From: Sodiomyces alkalinus F11
Lineage: Eukaryota; Ascomycota; Sordariomycetes; Glomerellales; Plectosphaerellaceae
Direction of reading: 5' to 3'
DNA length: 64,000 bases
Assembly: GCF_003711515.1 (NCBI RefSeq)
Contig: NW_021167082.1
Coordinates: forward strand, 2,721,691-2,785,690
A program made the translations under genes and the position numbers. A model generated the notes under the pieces. It was not told the origin of the DNA and did not search any database. It was given only the letters and a program-made list of their open reading frames with translations. Shown here piece after piece: positions 1-11,870 of the stretch (its first letter is position 1; each line of letters starts with the position of its first letter).

Positions 1-560
1 AGATATAGGTCTTCCTTATCGTAAAGGTCGTTAATATTCAGGGCCTAGTATATATGTAAAAACTATTATAAGACTATTATATTTATAGTTTCGAAATAAG
101 AGATAAACTTACCCTTAGCATTATAGTATCGAAGTAGCTATCTAGCGAGGAGTATACTATCCGTCTATATTAGACTATACTCGACGCGAAGCTTAGCGTT
201 CTATAAAATCCGGCTAAGTGTTTTTATAGGTTGCCCGACTGGGCTTAGTATAGCTTTAGTGCCGACTTAGCGGCGTTCTGGATAGTGTGTGGCGGGATAG
301 GTCTCGCGCGAATTTATAAAGTTTTAGTTTTTATAGTGCGGAAAACGCTAGTTCAAGAAATATAATTAATAGTACTATTTTCTCTAGTATCGAAGAATAA
401 CAATAGTTATTACCACTATAAAGATAACTAAGCATAAGGGTTAAACTAGTAATATATAATAGATAGCTAGGATAGTTAATACTAGAGTAAGCTAGAGTAG
501 CTATGTAAGCGATGTCACGTGACCCGTATATACGCCCTAGTGGCCAGTGTATAGCCATTA
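1..560. other. RIP-mutated AT-rich remnant, no gene
   Basis: This left edge has the same TpA-rich, CpA/TpG-poor texture as the large repeat block further right. No family-level protein similarity could be read in either direction, and the short open frame near 331-558 (minus) is hydrophobic and low-complexity. It is most likely part of a degenerate transposon that continues off the window. Confidence 0.55.
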
Positions 561-1112
561 TACACCTCTACCAGGATCTAGTATATTAGCGCATACATAA
601 ACTAATATAACTGGCTAGGGATAACAGGGGGCCCTACTAGGTAGAGGTATATCCGAATATATACAAACAATAAGTAAATTTAAGTATATAAACCTATATA
701 AATAAAAAGTATATCACCACCATTATAAGGTAACTAGGTAGCTATTACTATAATCAAGAATCAGTATCTCCTCTATCCCTCTTAATAACCTAATATAGAC
801 GGGCTCGTCTTAGAAATATTAGAGGATAGTAGGGCGTTAATAATAGCTGCTTCTATAGAATCTAATACTAGCTTTAAAATACGGATTACGAAGAAAGTAA
901 TAAAGTTACGAGTAGTTAAACTATTTATCGGTAAGATAGTGATAGCTTCACTCAAAGATGCCTTCGTGACGTTAGGTCCATGATCGTTATCTATCTTTGT
1001 ACCTGCCTATATAAAATAGGAGGAAAAGTACGGATTAGCAGGCTAATCCAATAAGCGATTAGAACGTGGGGCGAATTCACACGCTAACATACTAGATCCT
1101 GGTAGAGGTGTA
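561..1112. mobile_element. Short TIR element (MITE-like), TA-flanked
   Basis: A 24-bp perfect terminal inverted repeat bounds this segment. The left copy at 561-584 begins TACACCTCTACCAGG, and its exact reverse complement lies at 1089-1112. If the outer TA on each side is the target duplication, the element proper is 563-1110, about 548 bp. That arrangement fits the Tc1/mariner superfamily (TA target; family rule from established knowledge). The interior is RIP-like and has no transposase, so it would be non-autonomous. A partial copy of the inner TIR motif (GTAGAGGTATAT) recurs near 640. The right end coincides with the switch to normal composition. Confidence 0.7.
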
Positions 1113-2213
1113 CCTTCCGCTGTTCATGGTGCCCATTTAGCTTCGAGGACCCCAGATCCTAAAGCCAATCAGAGTACGCTTATTATCAATGCGTCCTCTG
1201 AGTTAGAAGTCCGAGTGGATCCATGTGGACCATTTGTCACAAAAGTGAATCTGTAGGTACTCCGTCTTCGCCGTATTACCTACCCGCCTGGACTCTTCGA
1301 GTCCTGTTTTTGTACAAATCCTGGCGGACAAATTCCCCCTATTAACGTGTGGTTTGGTCTTCATCCGCCAAGTACGAAGAAGTAATAAAGTCGTTCTTCA
1401 TAGAACCGCATCTGCTGGATGGTTGATGCTGGAAGAGATAAACTCTCGGACATAAACAACAGCTGACCAAGACTGGCCCCGGTGTCGTTGACTGACTTCC
1501 AACACCCTCATGAAGGACCTGGCGGACCTGGCCTCTACGGATATTATTGCCACCGCCGAACTTATACGGCCACTTACCACCCATACCTACCTAATTATTA
1601 CCCTACTAGTCAGATTAACCAACGCCCTTTCACCGGCCGACCTCCTACTTGACAAGGTCATCGCGTTCACAGTCTGGCTTCGCAAGCATACCTCTCCGAT
1701 TACGGATACGTTCCCATCCTTGCTGGGTCCAAGTTTTGTGCTATACTCCGTACTCTATGTAACCGGCAACCCGAACCCGACCGAATTAGCGCTTCTACTC
1801 TTCCAGGCTATCTATCAGAGAACCTAAAGCCATCTTTTTTTCGCGCCGCTGCCCCAACCCGATCTCGTCGCTTGGGCTTTCCGTCGAATGTCACGTTGAC
1901 TGATTGAGAAATTCGTCTCCTCAACCTGTCGCCTACTGGAGATCATAACAACCACCTGTTGCTGGCTTCAGCGTCCTCGTTGCAGTCGGGCAAACATTTT
2001 CCTAGACCGCTCAACCATCTGCTCGTCGACGAGTACTTAGCTTACGGATCACCCGCCACGAGGAGCAACATCAGGACCTGCCAGCTAGACACCTTTTTCG
2101 GCGCTACATGGTCGTGAAAGGCCAATCGTGGCCTCGGCTCACGTCCCTTATGCTGTTGTTCGAGTGTAGGCCACACAGCTGAAAACGAATTTGGGGCATA
2201 TATAGGTCTTCGA
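1113..2213. other. Upstream region of the GATA gene, no confident gene
   Basis: Base composition is normal here, unlike 1-1112. The longest frame (1510-1827, plus) encodes 105 residues with no recognisable domain and I do not call it. Pyrimidine-rich stretches around 1830-2000 look like a fungal promoter or long 5' leader of the gene starting at 2214. One GATA core (AGATAA, 1436-1441) is present, which is not enough to claim autoregulation. Confidence 0.45.
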
Positions 2214-4067
2214 ATGGCCATGTCAGAAGGTGTTGCACCATACGCGCCAAGGGGTTCGAGGGATGACCCGTCATCCACTTCCCGGAATACACTTCCCACG
2301 CACCCCAAGTTGCCCTTCTGGTCAGCTGGCGTGGTTCGAACAACGACCAACAAGGCACAAGACTTGGGATCGCGGCGGAGCCTGTCAAGTGATGAAGCAT
2401 CGAGCTCACAGGCACCTAGCCCGAAGCCAGAAGACAAAGCAGATTCTCCCCATCAGCCGAGGGCTGAGATGACTGCGATGGCTTCTCCTGGCAGGGGCAA
2501 CACTTCGGGTCAAACCGGCCAAGTCTGCAGGTATGGTGCCTTCTTCCTTTCTTACCGACATGCCATATTCTTCTTCTTCTAACATTTGGACAGCAATTGT
2601 GGCACGACGAGAACCCCTCTTTGGAGGAGATCGCCCCAGGGAACGACAATATGCAATGCCTGCGGCCTGTATCAGAAAGCGAGGAACACATCCCGACCTC
2701 CGAGTTTGAAGAAGAAGCCCCCACAACTAGTCCCTGCGAGCGCGCGATCAGCGCCCCCTAAAATTGCTCCTGCGCCCGGCCCTGGCACAAAATATCGCGG
2801 CGCGCCTGCCCCGACATATGTCACAGAGGATCAAGCCCCTGCTGGCACGTGCCCGGGAGGTGGGCGTTGCAATGGGACAGGAGGTGCTGAAGGCTGCGGC
2901 GGCTGCCCTGCCTACAATAACCGTCTCTCCAAAGCTGCCCAGTTGAATATGGTCCAGAACCAGAGTTGTAGCTCCGGTCGGGGTATGTCAGAGCCAGCCG
3001 CTGATGACCCTGCTGCGCCAGTGGACGTAGGTGCTATGAATCTGCAATACCAAAATACCACCGTCGTCATTGCTTGCCAAAACTGTGGCACGACAACTAC
3101 TCCCTTGTGGAGGCGGGATGAAAGTGGGCATACGATCTGCAATGCCTGTGGTAGGGTTTTTCCTTTTCTTCCATTTTTCGGTTCAATCTGCTTCCCCACT
3201 AGCAATGCGCTGACGATACTAGGCCTGTATTATAAGCTCCACGGCGTCCATCGACCAGTGAGCATGAAGAAGTCCATCATCAAACGCCGGAAGAGAGTGG
3301 TTCCGAGCTCTGCGGGCGGCGAGGACACGGAGGAGTATGACGGATCCGAGACGCAGAGCCAGGTTCCCGAGCCAAGCCCCGAAAGGGGCACCCTCAACGA
3401 CGACGGATCCATAAATCTGGGGCTGCGGCCACGGCCAGGGAAACTACCCCCGATCCTCGCCATCTCCGCTTTGTCCTCGCATCACCAAAAGACCACTTTA
3501 CCTCCCGTTTCTGACCTAGCCGGATATCAATCTTTTCAGTCCGGGACGCCGCTTGGACATCATCATGATTTTCACTCACATCAGAACCAGCTTGGACCCA
3601 TCGCATCCATCCATGGTCACGCTGATACACGAATGACTCTGGCACCGGCTTCGTTTCTTTCACCACTGCGGAAACGCTCCCTGTCAGCTGCGGACGGCGA
3701 TAGCAACACTACTCTCGACGGTGGGCCTGACGCTTCGAAACGACTTTCGTCCATCAAGTCCATCCTCAATCCGTGCAACGATTTGCAGTCCACTGTCACA
3801 CCACACGCAGAGCGCGAGATTTCCGGAGTGGACTACCGTGGGACAGCCACCCCATATATAAGCACTTCTCCCAGGTTAAGCTCACATTTCACTGCTAGGG
3901 GAGCGCCTTCACTGCTTGCGAGTAGCTACCCCCACCCATACGGTGTGCATGAAGATCACGAACGTCTCCAGGCCCACAGGCAGACCTTGGAACAAGAGGC
4001 GCAGAGGATGAGGGAAGCCTTGGCCGCGAAAGAACGAGAACTCGCGAATTTGTCGAGGCTGCGATGA
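2214..4067 (+). CDS. sreA: SreA/SRE-type GATA repressor of siderophore synthesis
   Basis: The protein is a two-zinc-finger GATA transcription factor of the SreA/SRE/Urbs1/Fep1 family. In ascomycetes these represses siderophore biosynthesis and iron uptake genes when iron is sufficient. The model is exons 2214-2530, 2594-3150 and 3223-4067, about 572 residues. The first intron (63 nt) joins a Cys to the finger [19 protein letters not shown] at about residues 105-130. The second intron lies inside finger 2 ([19 protein letters not shown] then LYYKLHG). Between the fingers is the family-specific Cys-rich segment [20 protein letters not shown], which is thought to bind iron. The C-terminus ([17 protein letters not shown]) is a predicted coiled coil typical of SreA. 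The N-terminus is Ser/Pro-rich and its start is the least certain part; no stop lies just upstream, so an earlier start or another 5' exon is possible. The neighbours are unrelated to iron. Confidence 0.93.
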
Positions 4068-4910
4068 GTACAGTCTTCCAAGTCCGCAAGGACGACAGTG
4101 GTGCGAGATTAAAGATGTGAAGGCCATAGGTTGGTACCAATATAGACACAGTATGCCGATCACTCCGGCATGACGAGTGACATACCCCCGGCATTTAGTA
4201 ATGAATGAGCCAAGCCCATTAAGCATTATCCATGAGTGGCTGGTCTTCTTCACAGAGGTCGGGAAGTCCGTCAAGGAGACGTTTCAGCTGACCAGGGAGA
4301 TTGAGCGTAGTAAATCACCTTAGGCAAAGGAGCTATTTGCAATACTATTCTTCTGTTGAAGACAAACGCATATTGTATGTATGCATCATGACTGCTCCTG
4401 CAACATACCGGGCTCCCTGGCGGCCTTACAAATGTCGCCTGTCCAATGCTAGTACTTAACACAAGGAGGCACCCCGTGCCCTGCTCTACATAATCATGGC
4501 GTCCTCATTTGCTCGTTTGACTGTCAGCTTCAATCCACCCATTTCGAACCAATACCGACACTGCGCGAGCTTGAGTACGTAAAAGTACAACGCCGTCTAC
4601 CAGGGCATACGACGGGTGAAATGTCATCGAAAAAAATGGGTTTGGTTTGACAAACGGTCCCTCCGTCCTTCGTCTTGCCGGCATAGAGAGAATGAAAGGG
4701 TTCTTTAATCGTTCCCGTGATACGGCGGTGTTGAGTCCAGCCTCAGTATCTTAACAAGCTCCTCAGCAAAATATTCTCGATCGGTAGCGTTGAGAGGCAG
4801 TGAGTGGTTGTGACATGCCCAGTAGATCGTAAGGGCATGCAAAATACGAGAGGCCGCCCGAATTGTGTAGTGCGGTGGTTGAGAGAAAAGGTAGAAGGGA
4901 GGAGCGTTGC
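4068..4910. other. Convergent intergenic region
   Basis: This stretch lies between the 3' ends of the GATA gene (plus) and TVP15 (minus), so it should hold both 3' UTRs and terminators. Composition is normal. I see no further gene; the frames here are short and resemble nothing. Confidence 0.5.
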
Positions 4911-5774
4911 TTACACCTGCTCCGCTCCCCAACCAGCGTCGGCTTCACGCATATTGATGGGCGGCTCGACCTGGGGAACGAACTCGAGGACGGCGTAGGT
5001 GACACCGATAATGCCGATGATGGAGCCCGCAATGATGCGGAAAATGTTGTCGCTGAGGATGATGGACCCGATGAAGATGTAGACTATAACAGGCTCGTGG
5101 TCAGTACAGCGCCAGTAGATGGCAAAAAGAGGGAGGGAGCCTACAGATGCCTCGGCCGAGGAAGGAAAAGAGAAACGAGGCGTATCGTGAGACTTGAGGT
5201 GGAATTTGAAATTCTGATCGAATTGAGGTTAGCCAGTCGAAAGGGTTAAGGAAGCACCCGTAACCAGAGGTAACGGATATTGTTGGAAGACCAGATGAGG
5301 AGAGGATCGATGTAGTGTACCAAGAAGAGCAGTGCCTATGGTGATTCAAGAGGTTAGCCAAAAAAGACGTTGCAGGCATCAAGAGCCCAACTCGAAAGGA
5401 CTGTGACGTACAAAGACCGAAGACTACAACGTAGACCCCGATAATAACCCCTTGACTATGTCCGGCGGTTCTGTCAGCATTGCCAACAGTGGTGGATGTA
5501 CATTGGAAGACTGCGAAAGAACTGCGAAATGATGGCAAAGCTTCCAGGGCGAGGCCAAGGTCAAGACGAGCCATCATGGCTGATCTCTTGCGTCCTGGAA
5601 GCTGTGCCTTTGTCCATCTCCATATGCATCCCCCTGGCGAAAGAAATCCATATTAAGAGCCATAACTACAGGTACAACGTACAAGCCGTGATGGAAGAAC
5701 TGAGATATACCGCCGAGGACCATGATGGTCGCGGTAACGAGGTTGACGATCCGGCTAATAACAACGTTCTTCAT
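4911..5774 (-). CDS. tvp15: Golgi membrane protein TVP15 (COPI-associated family)
   Basis: The spliced product is a 130-residue, four-helix membrane protein of the COPI-associated (Tvp15) family, found in Tlg2-positive late Golgi/endosomal vesicles in yeast; its biochemical role is poorly defined. Exons in translation order are 5774-5683, 5455-5412, 5335-5321, 5213-5145 and 5083-4911. All junctions are GT..AG and the sum is 393 nt including the stop. Diagnostic stretches are VNLVTATIMVLGGISQFF at the N-terminus, GVIIGVYVVVFGL, then LLEFQIPPQVSRYASFLFSF, and the C-terminal PPINMREADAGWGAEQV. The third exon is only 15 nt (encoding the LCTALLE junction), and without it the reading frame would lose the conserved LLEFQIPP joint. 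The first intron is long (227 nt), so a different exon 1/2 boundary cannot be excluded. Confidence 0.88.
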
Positions 5775-6555
5775 TAGTGGCGAATCCTAGCAAACGGGGA
5801 ACCGGCATGGGAAGAATGACTGACAATGCATCGGAGAGCTCCATCGTGAATACGTGATTGCTATCGCGCTGCCCGTTGAGTGGGAAAACAGGTAGAATAA
5901 TGGGGTGATGAACGTGGGCTGTGGCCGTTTAGGGGAGAGTAGTAGATTGTGCGACTATGAGAAGGGAGGTTGATCGTCGCGAAATACTTCTGTATCCCGT
6001 CTTTGTAGAGCTTGCGCCACAACCCGATGTGTTGCCTCCAGAACCCAGCCGAGAAGCGATCCTTAAAGCTTCAACGCAACGAAAGGAAACTAATCACTCC
6101 CAGGTAAATATAATTATACCACTATTATTTGTTTTTTTTAAATAGAAAAAAAGAAGAAAAGGTCCGTACCTACCTAGATACATACCACAGATATGGAGCT
6201 CTGAATACCTACCTAGGTAACTTGGTCTCGGTTTCGGTACCTACCTAGTGGCTGAGAGCCTGGCACCAGCCACACGAGCAAGAGGACGTTGGGATTGAAG
6301 ATTCGGAGGTAATTAGCTAATAATAAGTCATGTAATTACCTGTAGTGTACCTACCACACCGAAGGGAGCTATGATCTAAAAATGATTTGCTCTCTCATCC
6401 TATCAACCCTTCAACGTGTATGAGATATCGAGCTGTAAGTATGCTTTAGCATTGCCCGACGACTAAGAAAATAGAGAGAGAAGGAAAAGAAGGCAAAAGG
6501 GAAAAGGGAAAAGGGAAAAGGGAAAAGGGACAAGGGAAAAGATTAACGTTGCTTA
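5775..6555. promoter_or_regulatory. Divergent promoter region TVP15 / MEF2
   Basis: This is the shared upstream region of TVP15 (minus) and MEF2 (plus). It contains three copies of TACCTACCTA at 6167-6176, 6206-6215 and 6238-6247; the middle one runs into the palindrome TACCTAGGTA (6210-6219). It also has poly-purine tracts around 6145-6160. The frame at 5957-6145 has no protein-like features and is not called. No experimentally defined element can be assigned. Confidence 0.5.
6495..6540 (+). repeat. Heptanucleotide (GGGAAAA)n tract
   Basis: A 7-bp unit GGGAAAA is repeated about six times, with one interruption (GGGACAA), immediately upstream of MEF2. It is strand-asymmetric (purine-only on plus) and lies within the likely 5' leader or core promoter. 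Confidence 0.85.
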
Positions 6556-9450
6556 GTGCATTTGCACCAATTTCATGAAAGGGCCCTCTACTTTGTAAGG
6601 TCCGCTGCGATGCTGGCGTTGCGAGCATCACCGCCAATCTGGAGCTCCTGTCGACGGCTCCAGCTTGATTTAGAGCAAGCGAATTTCAGTCGCGTCCGCC
6701 CCGGCCATGCATCTTCGTGGCTAAGTAGCCCGCAGGAGAGGAACCCGCAGTTCCAGCGTCGCCACAGGAGACAATTCCATGCGCCGCCTAGTCACCCGAG
6801 ACTCCAACAACCCGCCATCCAGGACATCCGAAACATTGGAATCATTGCTCATGTTGATGCAGTAAGAACAGGATTCCTTTTCTTCCTTTTCTACTCGAGC
6901 TGCATGCGGAGCGAGCTGACGGGGAGCACTAGGGGAAAACCACCACCACCGAACGAATGCTCTACTACAGTGGTGTGACCCATCGAATTGGCGGTGGGTT
7001 CATTCCTTTTATTGTGTTATTAGTTATCTACTCGACTTTTCGTGGCAGCTTGGAGATCCTTCGGTTTTCAGTGCTTCTGACCAGGCCTTACAAGGTCTGC
7101 CCGAGGAACTCATCCTCGGCATCCAAGAGGATCCAAACTGTCTAGAGGAGACAAAGCTCATGGGCTCATTGGGCGAGCAAGCTAACGCTTGCCTATAGAC
7201 GTTAACGCTGGAAATACGGTAACTGATTTCCTGGAGCTTGAGCGGGAGCGTGGTATCACAATCCAATCGGCGGCCATTACTTTCCATTGGCCGTTGCCCG
7301 AGGCGTGCCAATCAGCTCCTGTCGAAGTCAGGCCCAAAGTGATTAACCTCATCGACACGCCAGGACACCAAGACTTCAGGTTCGAGGTTGACCGGTGTCT
7401 GCCCATCCTCGACGGTGCGGTATGCATCATTGACTCCGTGAAGGGCGTTGAAGCTCATACGGAGAGGGTGTGGGCATCCGCCCAGGAACGTGCCATTCCA
7501 TGCATCGTTTATGTGAACAAGCTGGACAGAGACGGCGCCTCGTTTCGGAAATCGGTTCTTGAGGTCGCCTCACGGCTCCGTGGCTGGCCTCTTGTTTGTC
7601 AGATCCCATGGTGGGAACGGGATCAGTTCGTCGGCGTCATTGACGTGATCGACAGGGTGGGTTACCGATGGAAGTCCGAAAAGCAAAAGACCAGCTACCG
7701 GGGCGAAGCCTTGGAGCGTGCCCTAGCGGGCAACCACAGCCTACTCGAGGAGATGGAAACGGCTCGCGAGAAGCTGCTTGAGGGCTTGGCCGAGTTTGAC
7801 GAGGCCATCATGGAACTGTTTGCCAACGACCCCAGCCTTATCACTAGTCAGGCCATCAAGGAAGCAATTCGCCGCACGATCCGTCATGGCGGCGGCAAGG
7901 CGGTCCCCATACTAGCAGGCGCCAGTTTTCGTCATATTGGGGTCGAACCACTCATGGACGCCGTGGTGGACTATCTCCCGAGTCCGGATGAGCGGCCAGA
8001 ACTGCAGGTTCATGATGGGGATAGCAAGCAGAGCCAGAGCCTCTCCGAGTTCCTGGAGGCCCATCAGGGGAAGAAGGGGAAGAAGGGGAAGCAGCGTCTC
8101 GCAGCAATTGCTTCCGTCTTCAAGGTCTTCAACCACCCCAAGGAGGGGATGTTGAGCTTCGTCCGGGTCTATCATGGCGAACTCCATCGTAACGCTTCAC
8201 CGTGGAATACGCACTCTCTCGTGTCCGAGGCGCCCCTCGGCCTACTTCAGATCTCCGCAGCCAAGACCGAAGGGGTACAAGTTCTGTCGGAAGGGCAAAT
8301 TGGCGCTATGAAGGGCTTGAAAAAGGCGCGCACTGGAGATACGCTTATCACGACCGTCACAGGCAAAGCCGTCCCTGATGGCCTCCGACATATACAGGTC
8401 CGGCCGCCCGATATCCCGCCCGCTGTGGCTTTCCTCGCCATGGAGCCCTACGGAAACGTGGCTGCCCAGGAACTGGAGACGGTGCTGGACCAGATGTCGC
8501 GGCAGGACCCAAGCCTCAGGTGGAATCGAGACGAGAAATCCGGGCAGTTCATCCTGCAGGGCATGGGCAAGTTGCACCTAGAGGTTGCGGTGCATCAACT
8601 GCGGCAAAGCATCAAGGCACAGGTGGATTATGGCCCTATTGAAGTGGATTACAAGGAATGTCTGACAGGACCGGCGGGGCCGCATACTGTTGTTTTCGAC
8701 AAGCCCGTTGCCGGCAAGGCTGGGAAAGTAATATGCACAGCTACCCTGAAGCCGTTGGCAGATCATCACGACAACCACCAGGCGCAACCTGATCTGGGCG
8801 AACAGAAGGACGGAAACATGATTCACGTGGTCCTCGAATCGCCGGAAGCTGGCGGTGTATTGGATTTCGACCCGGAAGAAGCTCGGCAGCAACTACTCAA
8901 TGGTGTCGTCGCCGCTATGGCGAGGGGTCCCCGGCGCAGCTCCCCGGTACAAGGCTGTCATATCACTCTCACGGTCGACACATCCCCCGCTTCTTTGGAC
9001 TCTCCTACGGGTGGGCACTTCAGCGGCGCAGCATACCAGGTCGTCCGGGAGTCCCTCAGACAAGCGAGCGCCAGCCACCGCGTCGGCATCCTGGAGCCGA
9101 TCATGCTGGTGCACATCGGCTGTCCCGAAGCGGTGGCGGGCCAGGTCCAGCACGATATAAGCTCCGGCGCTGGAGGCCACGTACTCGAGATCAAGGATCG
9201 ATCAGCCGAGTCGAGCGGCGGGACGGTCGACTTGACCAAGGTGTACGCTCCCCCCGATCCCTACGACAGCGTGACGTCCCTCCGGGAGAAGAAGTCCACT
9301 CGCGTGGTGGAGATCGTTGCGAAGGTTCCTTTCAAGGAGGTCCTGGATTTCGATCAAAAGCTGCGGAGCAAGACGGGCGGGCGACACAGCATGACCATGG
9401 CATTCGACAGCTTTGCTCGGGTCGTGGGGCCACGAGAGAAAGATCTATGA
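6556..9450 (+). CDS. MEF2: Mitochondrial ribosome-releasing factor 2 / EF-G2 (MEF2)
   Basis: This is a translational GTPase of the EF-G2 (RRF2mt/Mef2) family, which works with ribosome recycling factor to split mitochondrial ribosomes after termination. Exons are 6556-6861, 6933-6993 and 7199-9450, giving 872 residues. The ATG at 6610 (MLALRASPPIWSSCRRLQ) gives 854 residues and a more typical mitochondrial presequence, so it may be the real start. The P-loop AHVDAGKTTTTERML is assembled across the first splice site. Further G motifs are RGITIQSA (G2), DTPGH (G3) and NKLD (G4). Domains II-V follow, with the usual EF-G C-terminus ending in GRHSMTMAFDSFARV. A family-specific hallmark is ERERGITIQSAAITFHW. 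The second intron (205 nt) is longer than usual. There is no insertion or frameshift in the large exon. Confidence 0.93.
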
Positions 9451-11790
9451 AAGCGAGGGTGATAAGCTAGAAGGGCAAAAGTCTTACTGTAAATTATATT
9501 TCAAAGGGTCTGTCACTTCCAATTACACGCTGGTGTCGGCCTCGTCGAACATTCGTCGAGCCGACTAGATTACTACCTACGCGGGAGGGGGGGGATCTGG
9601 TCAGTATATAGATTAGGCTGGCTACATAATAAGTAGCCTAGTCATATCGCGTACCTCAAGATATTAAGACTATTATGACAGGGATTTAGGGTGTCTAGGT
9701 GGCTTACTGTTTGAGGTGGTCACTATATCACAATTTTTATACTATCACTGTATTTAGTATAGTAAATAAAATAGAGTAACTAGGCCGGAATAGCCTGATA
9801 GACTAGTTTAGTCTGTCTACCCCTAGACAGTATATAATATTATAACAGTGAATCCTATCCTGATATTAAGTTTATATATCGGGTTTATGCATTTAGGTAT
9901 TCTGATAGATATAAGGTCACTTTATCGATATAATATACCACTCCTTTTTGCCTTAGAATTAAACATTCCTATAAAGTATATATTTATATGGTGGCATAAA
10001 TACCACTATCTCCATTTAATAGAATATAAATAAGGTACGCGGAATTATATATGTATTTATTTAAGTGAAGTTTATGAGACTTTATAGGGATATCTAACTA
10101 TAGGGGAAAAGCAGGGGAAATAACTATGGATACATAGGATCGAGGTACTCCATATATCTAACATAATGTGGTTTATCACACCCCGATAAGTGTATAGTGG
10201 CATCTAACACAACCCCCTAGAACTACAGGATTAATCCTGACTATTCTGCTTAAGTTAAAGCCGTAAATCTAGGGTAAAATAGAGCCTAGATATTAATCTA
10301 ATAGTGGAACGGCTTATTAAAAAGCACGCTCTTTTTATAGTAAGAACGTTAAAAACGTGTAAAACAGGTGCCCGAAATAATAGTCTAGGGGCACTAGAAC
10401 AACGGTCAAATTAACTACGCAAGACGACGATAGAGGACTATACCCCTCGTTAATTACCTTTATCCTCCTGGCCTAGGACCTCTATCCCTAATAGATATAT
10501 AAACGCCTTATATTTTTACGGTGGCAGTACTTTGGACAGACCATCGCTACGCATCTTATTCGGCCAGATCCATTCCATCAGGACCTTCTTCTTTACCGTA
10601 TAAGGAGGGAGGTCGACGATTATATAAGGGTCTCCCTATAGAAGCAGGCGTTTAAGAGGTTAGCTATAAGGCAGGAATAGTAGCAGTAGCAGTAGTATTT
10701 AACTTAGCTATGTGTGGATTAGTTAATTAAGGAGCGGTGGCCTCGCCTATAGCCTTGTTAGAGGTATCTCCAGGTGCTTATAGCGGCGATAGAGGTGTAA
10801 AAACAGGCGTTATTTTTAAGAAAGAGGTTATTAAAAAGGGGGAAAATAGTGCCGTTATTAAAGATAGTACAACAGCAGTTAAATAAGTAAAATCAACAGC
10901 AGGCATAACGTTTATGCTTTCCTCGGCCGTGGTAGCCGTTCCACGTGATACCTCTTAGTTAGTAGCCTATTAGATTTTAGAGGCGTTTTCGGTGGTTTCT
11001 GTATTAGTAATGGTTTTTAATCCTTTACCACTACCTCCTCCGGCCACTACCCCCCTAGATCTTAACGATTAAGGTTATTGTTAAAGCTGTAGCTGCTACT
11101 ATGGATACTGCTTCTCCTACTATAAAGCCTTTATCGTGTAGTTCTGCTGCGTTACTAGTTCGTGCTATAAGCGGGCGTTAAACTCCTCGAGCTGTTAAAA
11201 TAGGTTTATTATTACTGCTATAGGCGCTATAGCGTGCCTTCGGTTGGTTTAAGGGCATATTGGCAGTTAATGTTAGTTAATAGCAGGCAGGTATATCGGT
11301 CTATTATAAGATATCTCTGCTAGTCCTAAAAACAGCGGTCTAATCCTTCTATAACCTACGTATTACTAGGAGCGTTATAGAATATCTATCTAAAAACGCC
11401 ACGTTCTTTAGCATAAGAGTATACAGCTAACCTTTTATATCTATAGCCTCGAGACGTAACGTGCCGTATCCCTCTACCGGATTAGAGGCGCTACCGCCTA
11501 TGTGAAATCTAACGATAGTGGTAGTAGCAGGCTGGAAGTCTTCGAGTAGGTGGCGTTAATTAGTTATATACCGTGGGGACCCCGAATCGATTAAAAACTA
11601 ATTCAAAAGGTCGCTATTAACCACATATTTAGTCCATAGGAGCGAGTATATCGACGCCGAGGTTAATAATAATCTAGGCGACGAAGATCCGATTAAAGAG
11701 GCCTTCGAAGCCACGATTAAAAAGGCATTTAATACCACCTCTCCTATACAATTAGAGGCAAAATACATATCGTAAGAGTTATCGTTAGAC

Positions 11791-11870
11791 GAGCTTAGCA
11801 GGTTGCCCTACAGGCAACGCCGCTAAGCTCGCCCCCCCCCCCTCCCCCCGTTTAGGGGGGGGAGGGGGGC
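11791..11870. repeat. Double hairpin: cruciform followed by C-run/G-run palindrome
   Basis: At 11791-11830 GAGCTTAGC pairs with GCTAAGCTC around a second inverted pair TTGCC/GGCAA. Directly after it, 11832-11849 is C11-T-C6, and 11855-11869 is G8-A-G6. The T and A stay in register, so a stem of at least 13 G:C-rich pairs with a TTTA loop can form. The G-rich arm, continued by GGGG at 11872-11875, could also form a quadruplex. This is directly visible and strikingly GC-rich within an AT-rich block. Confidence 0.9.

Noticed and set aside
1510..1827. 105-codon open frame (plus) upstream of the GATA gene
   Set aside because: No domain, no splice context and no homolog-like motif; likely chance in promoter sequence.
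10521..11824. A single plus-strand frame that can be followed for about 430 codons, Gln-rich if TAA/TAG are read as Gln
   Set aside because: About 30 stops, not fewer than expected at this composition, and no second copy to test the frame; only the last third looks protein-like.
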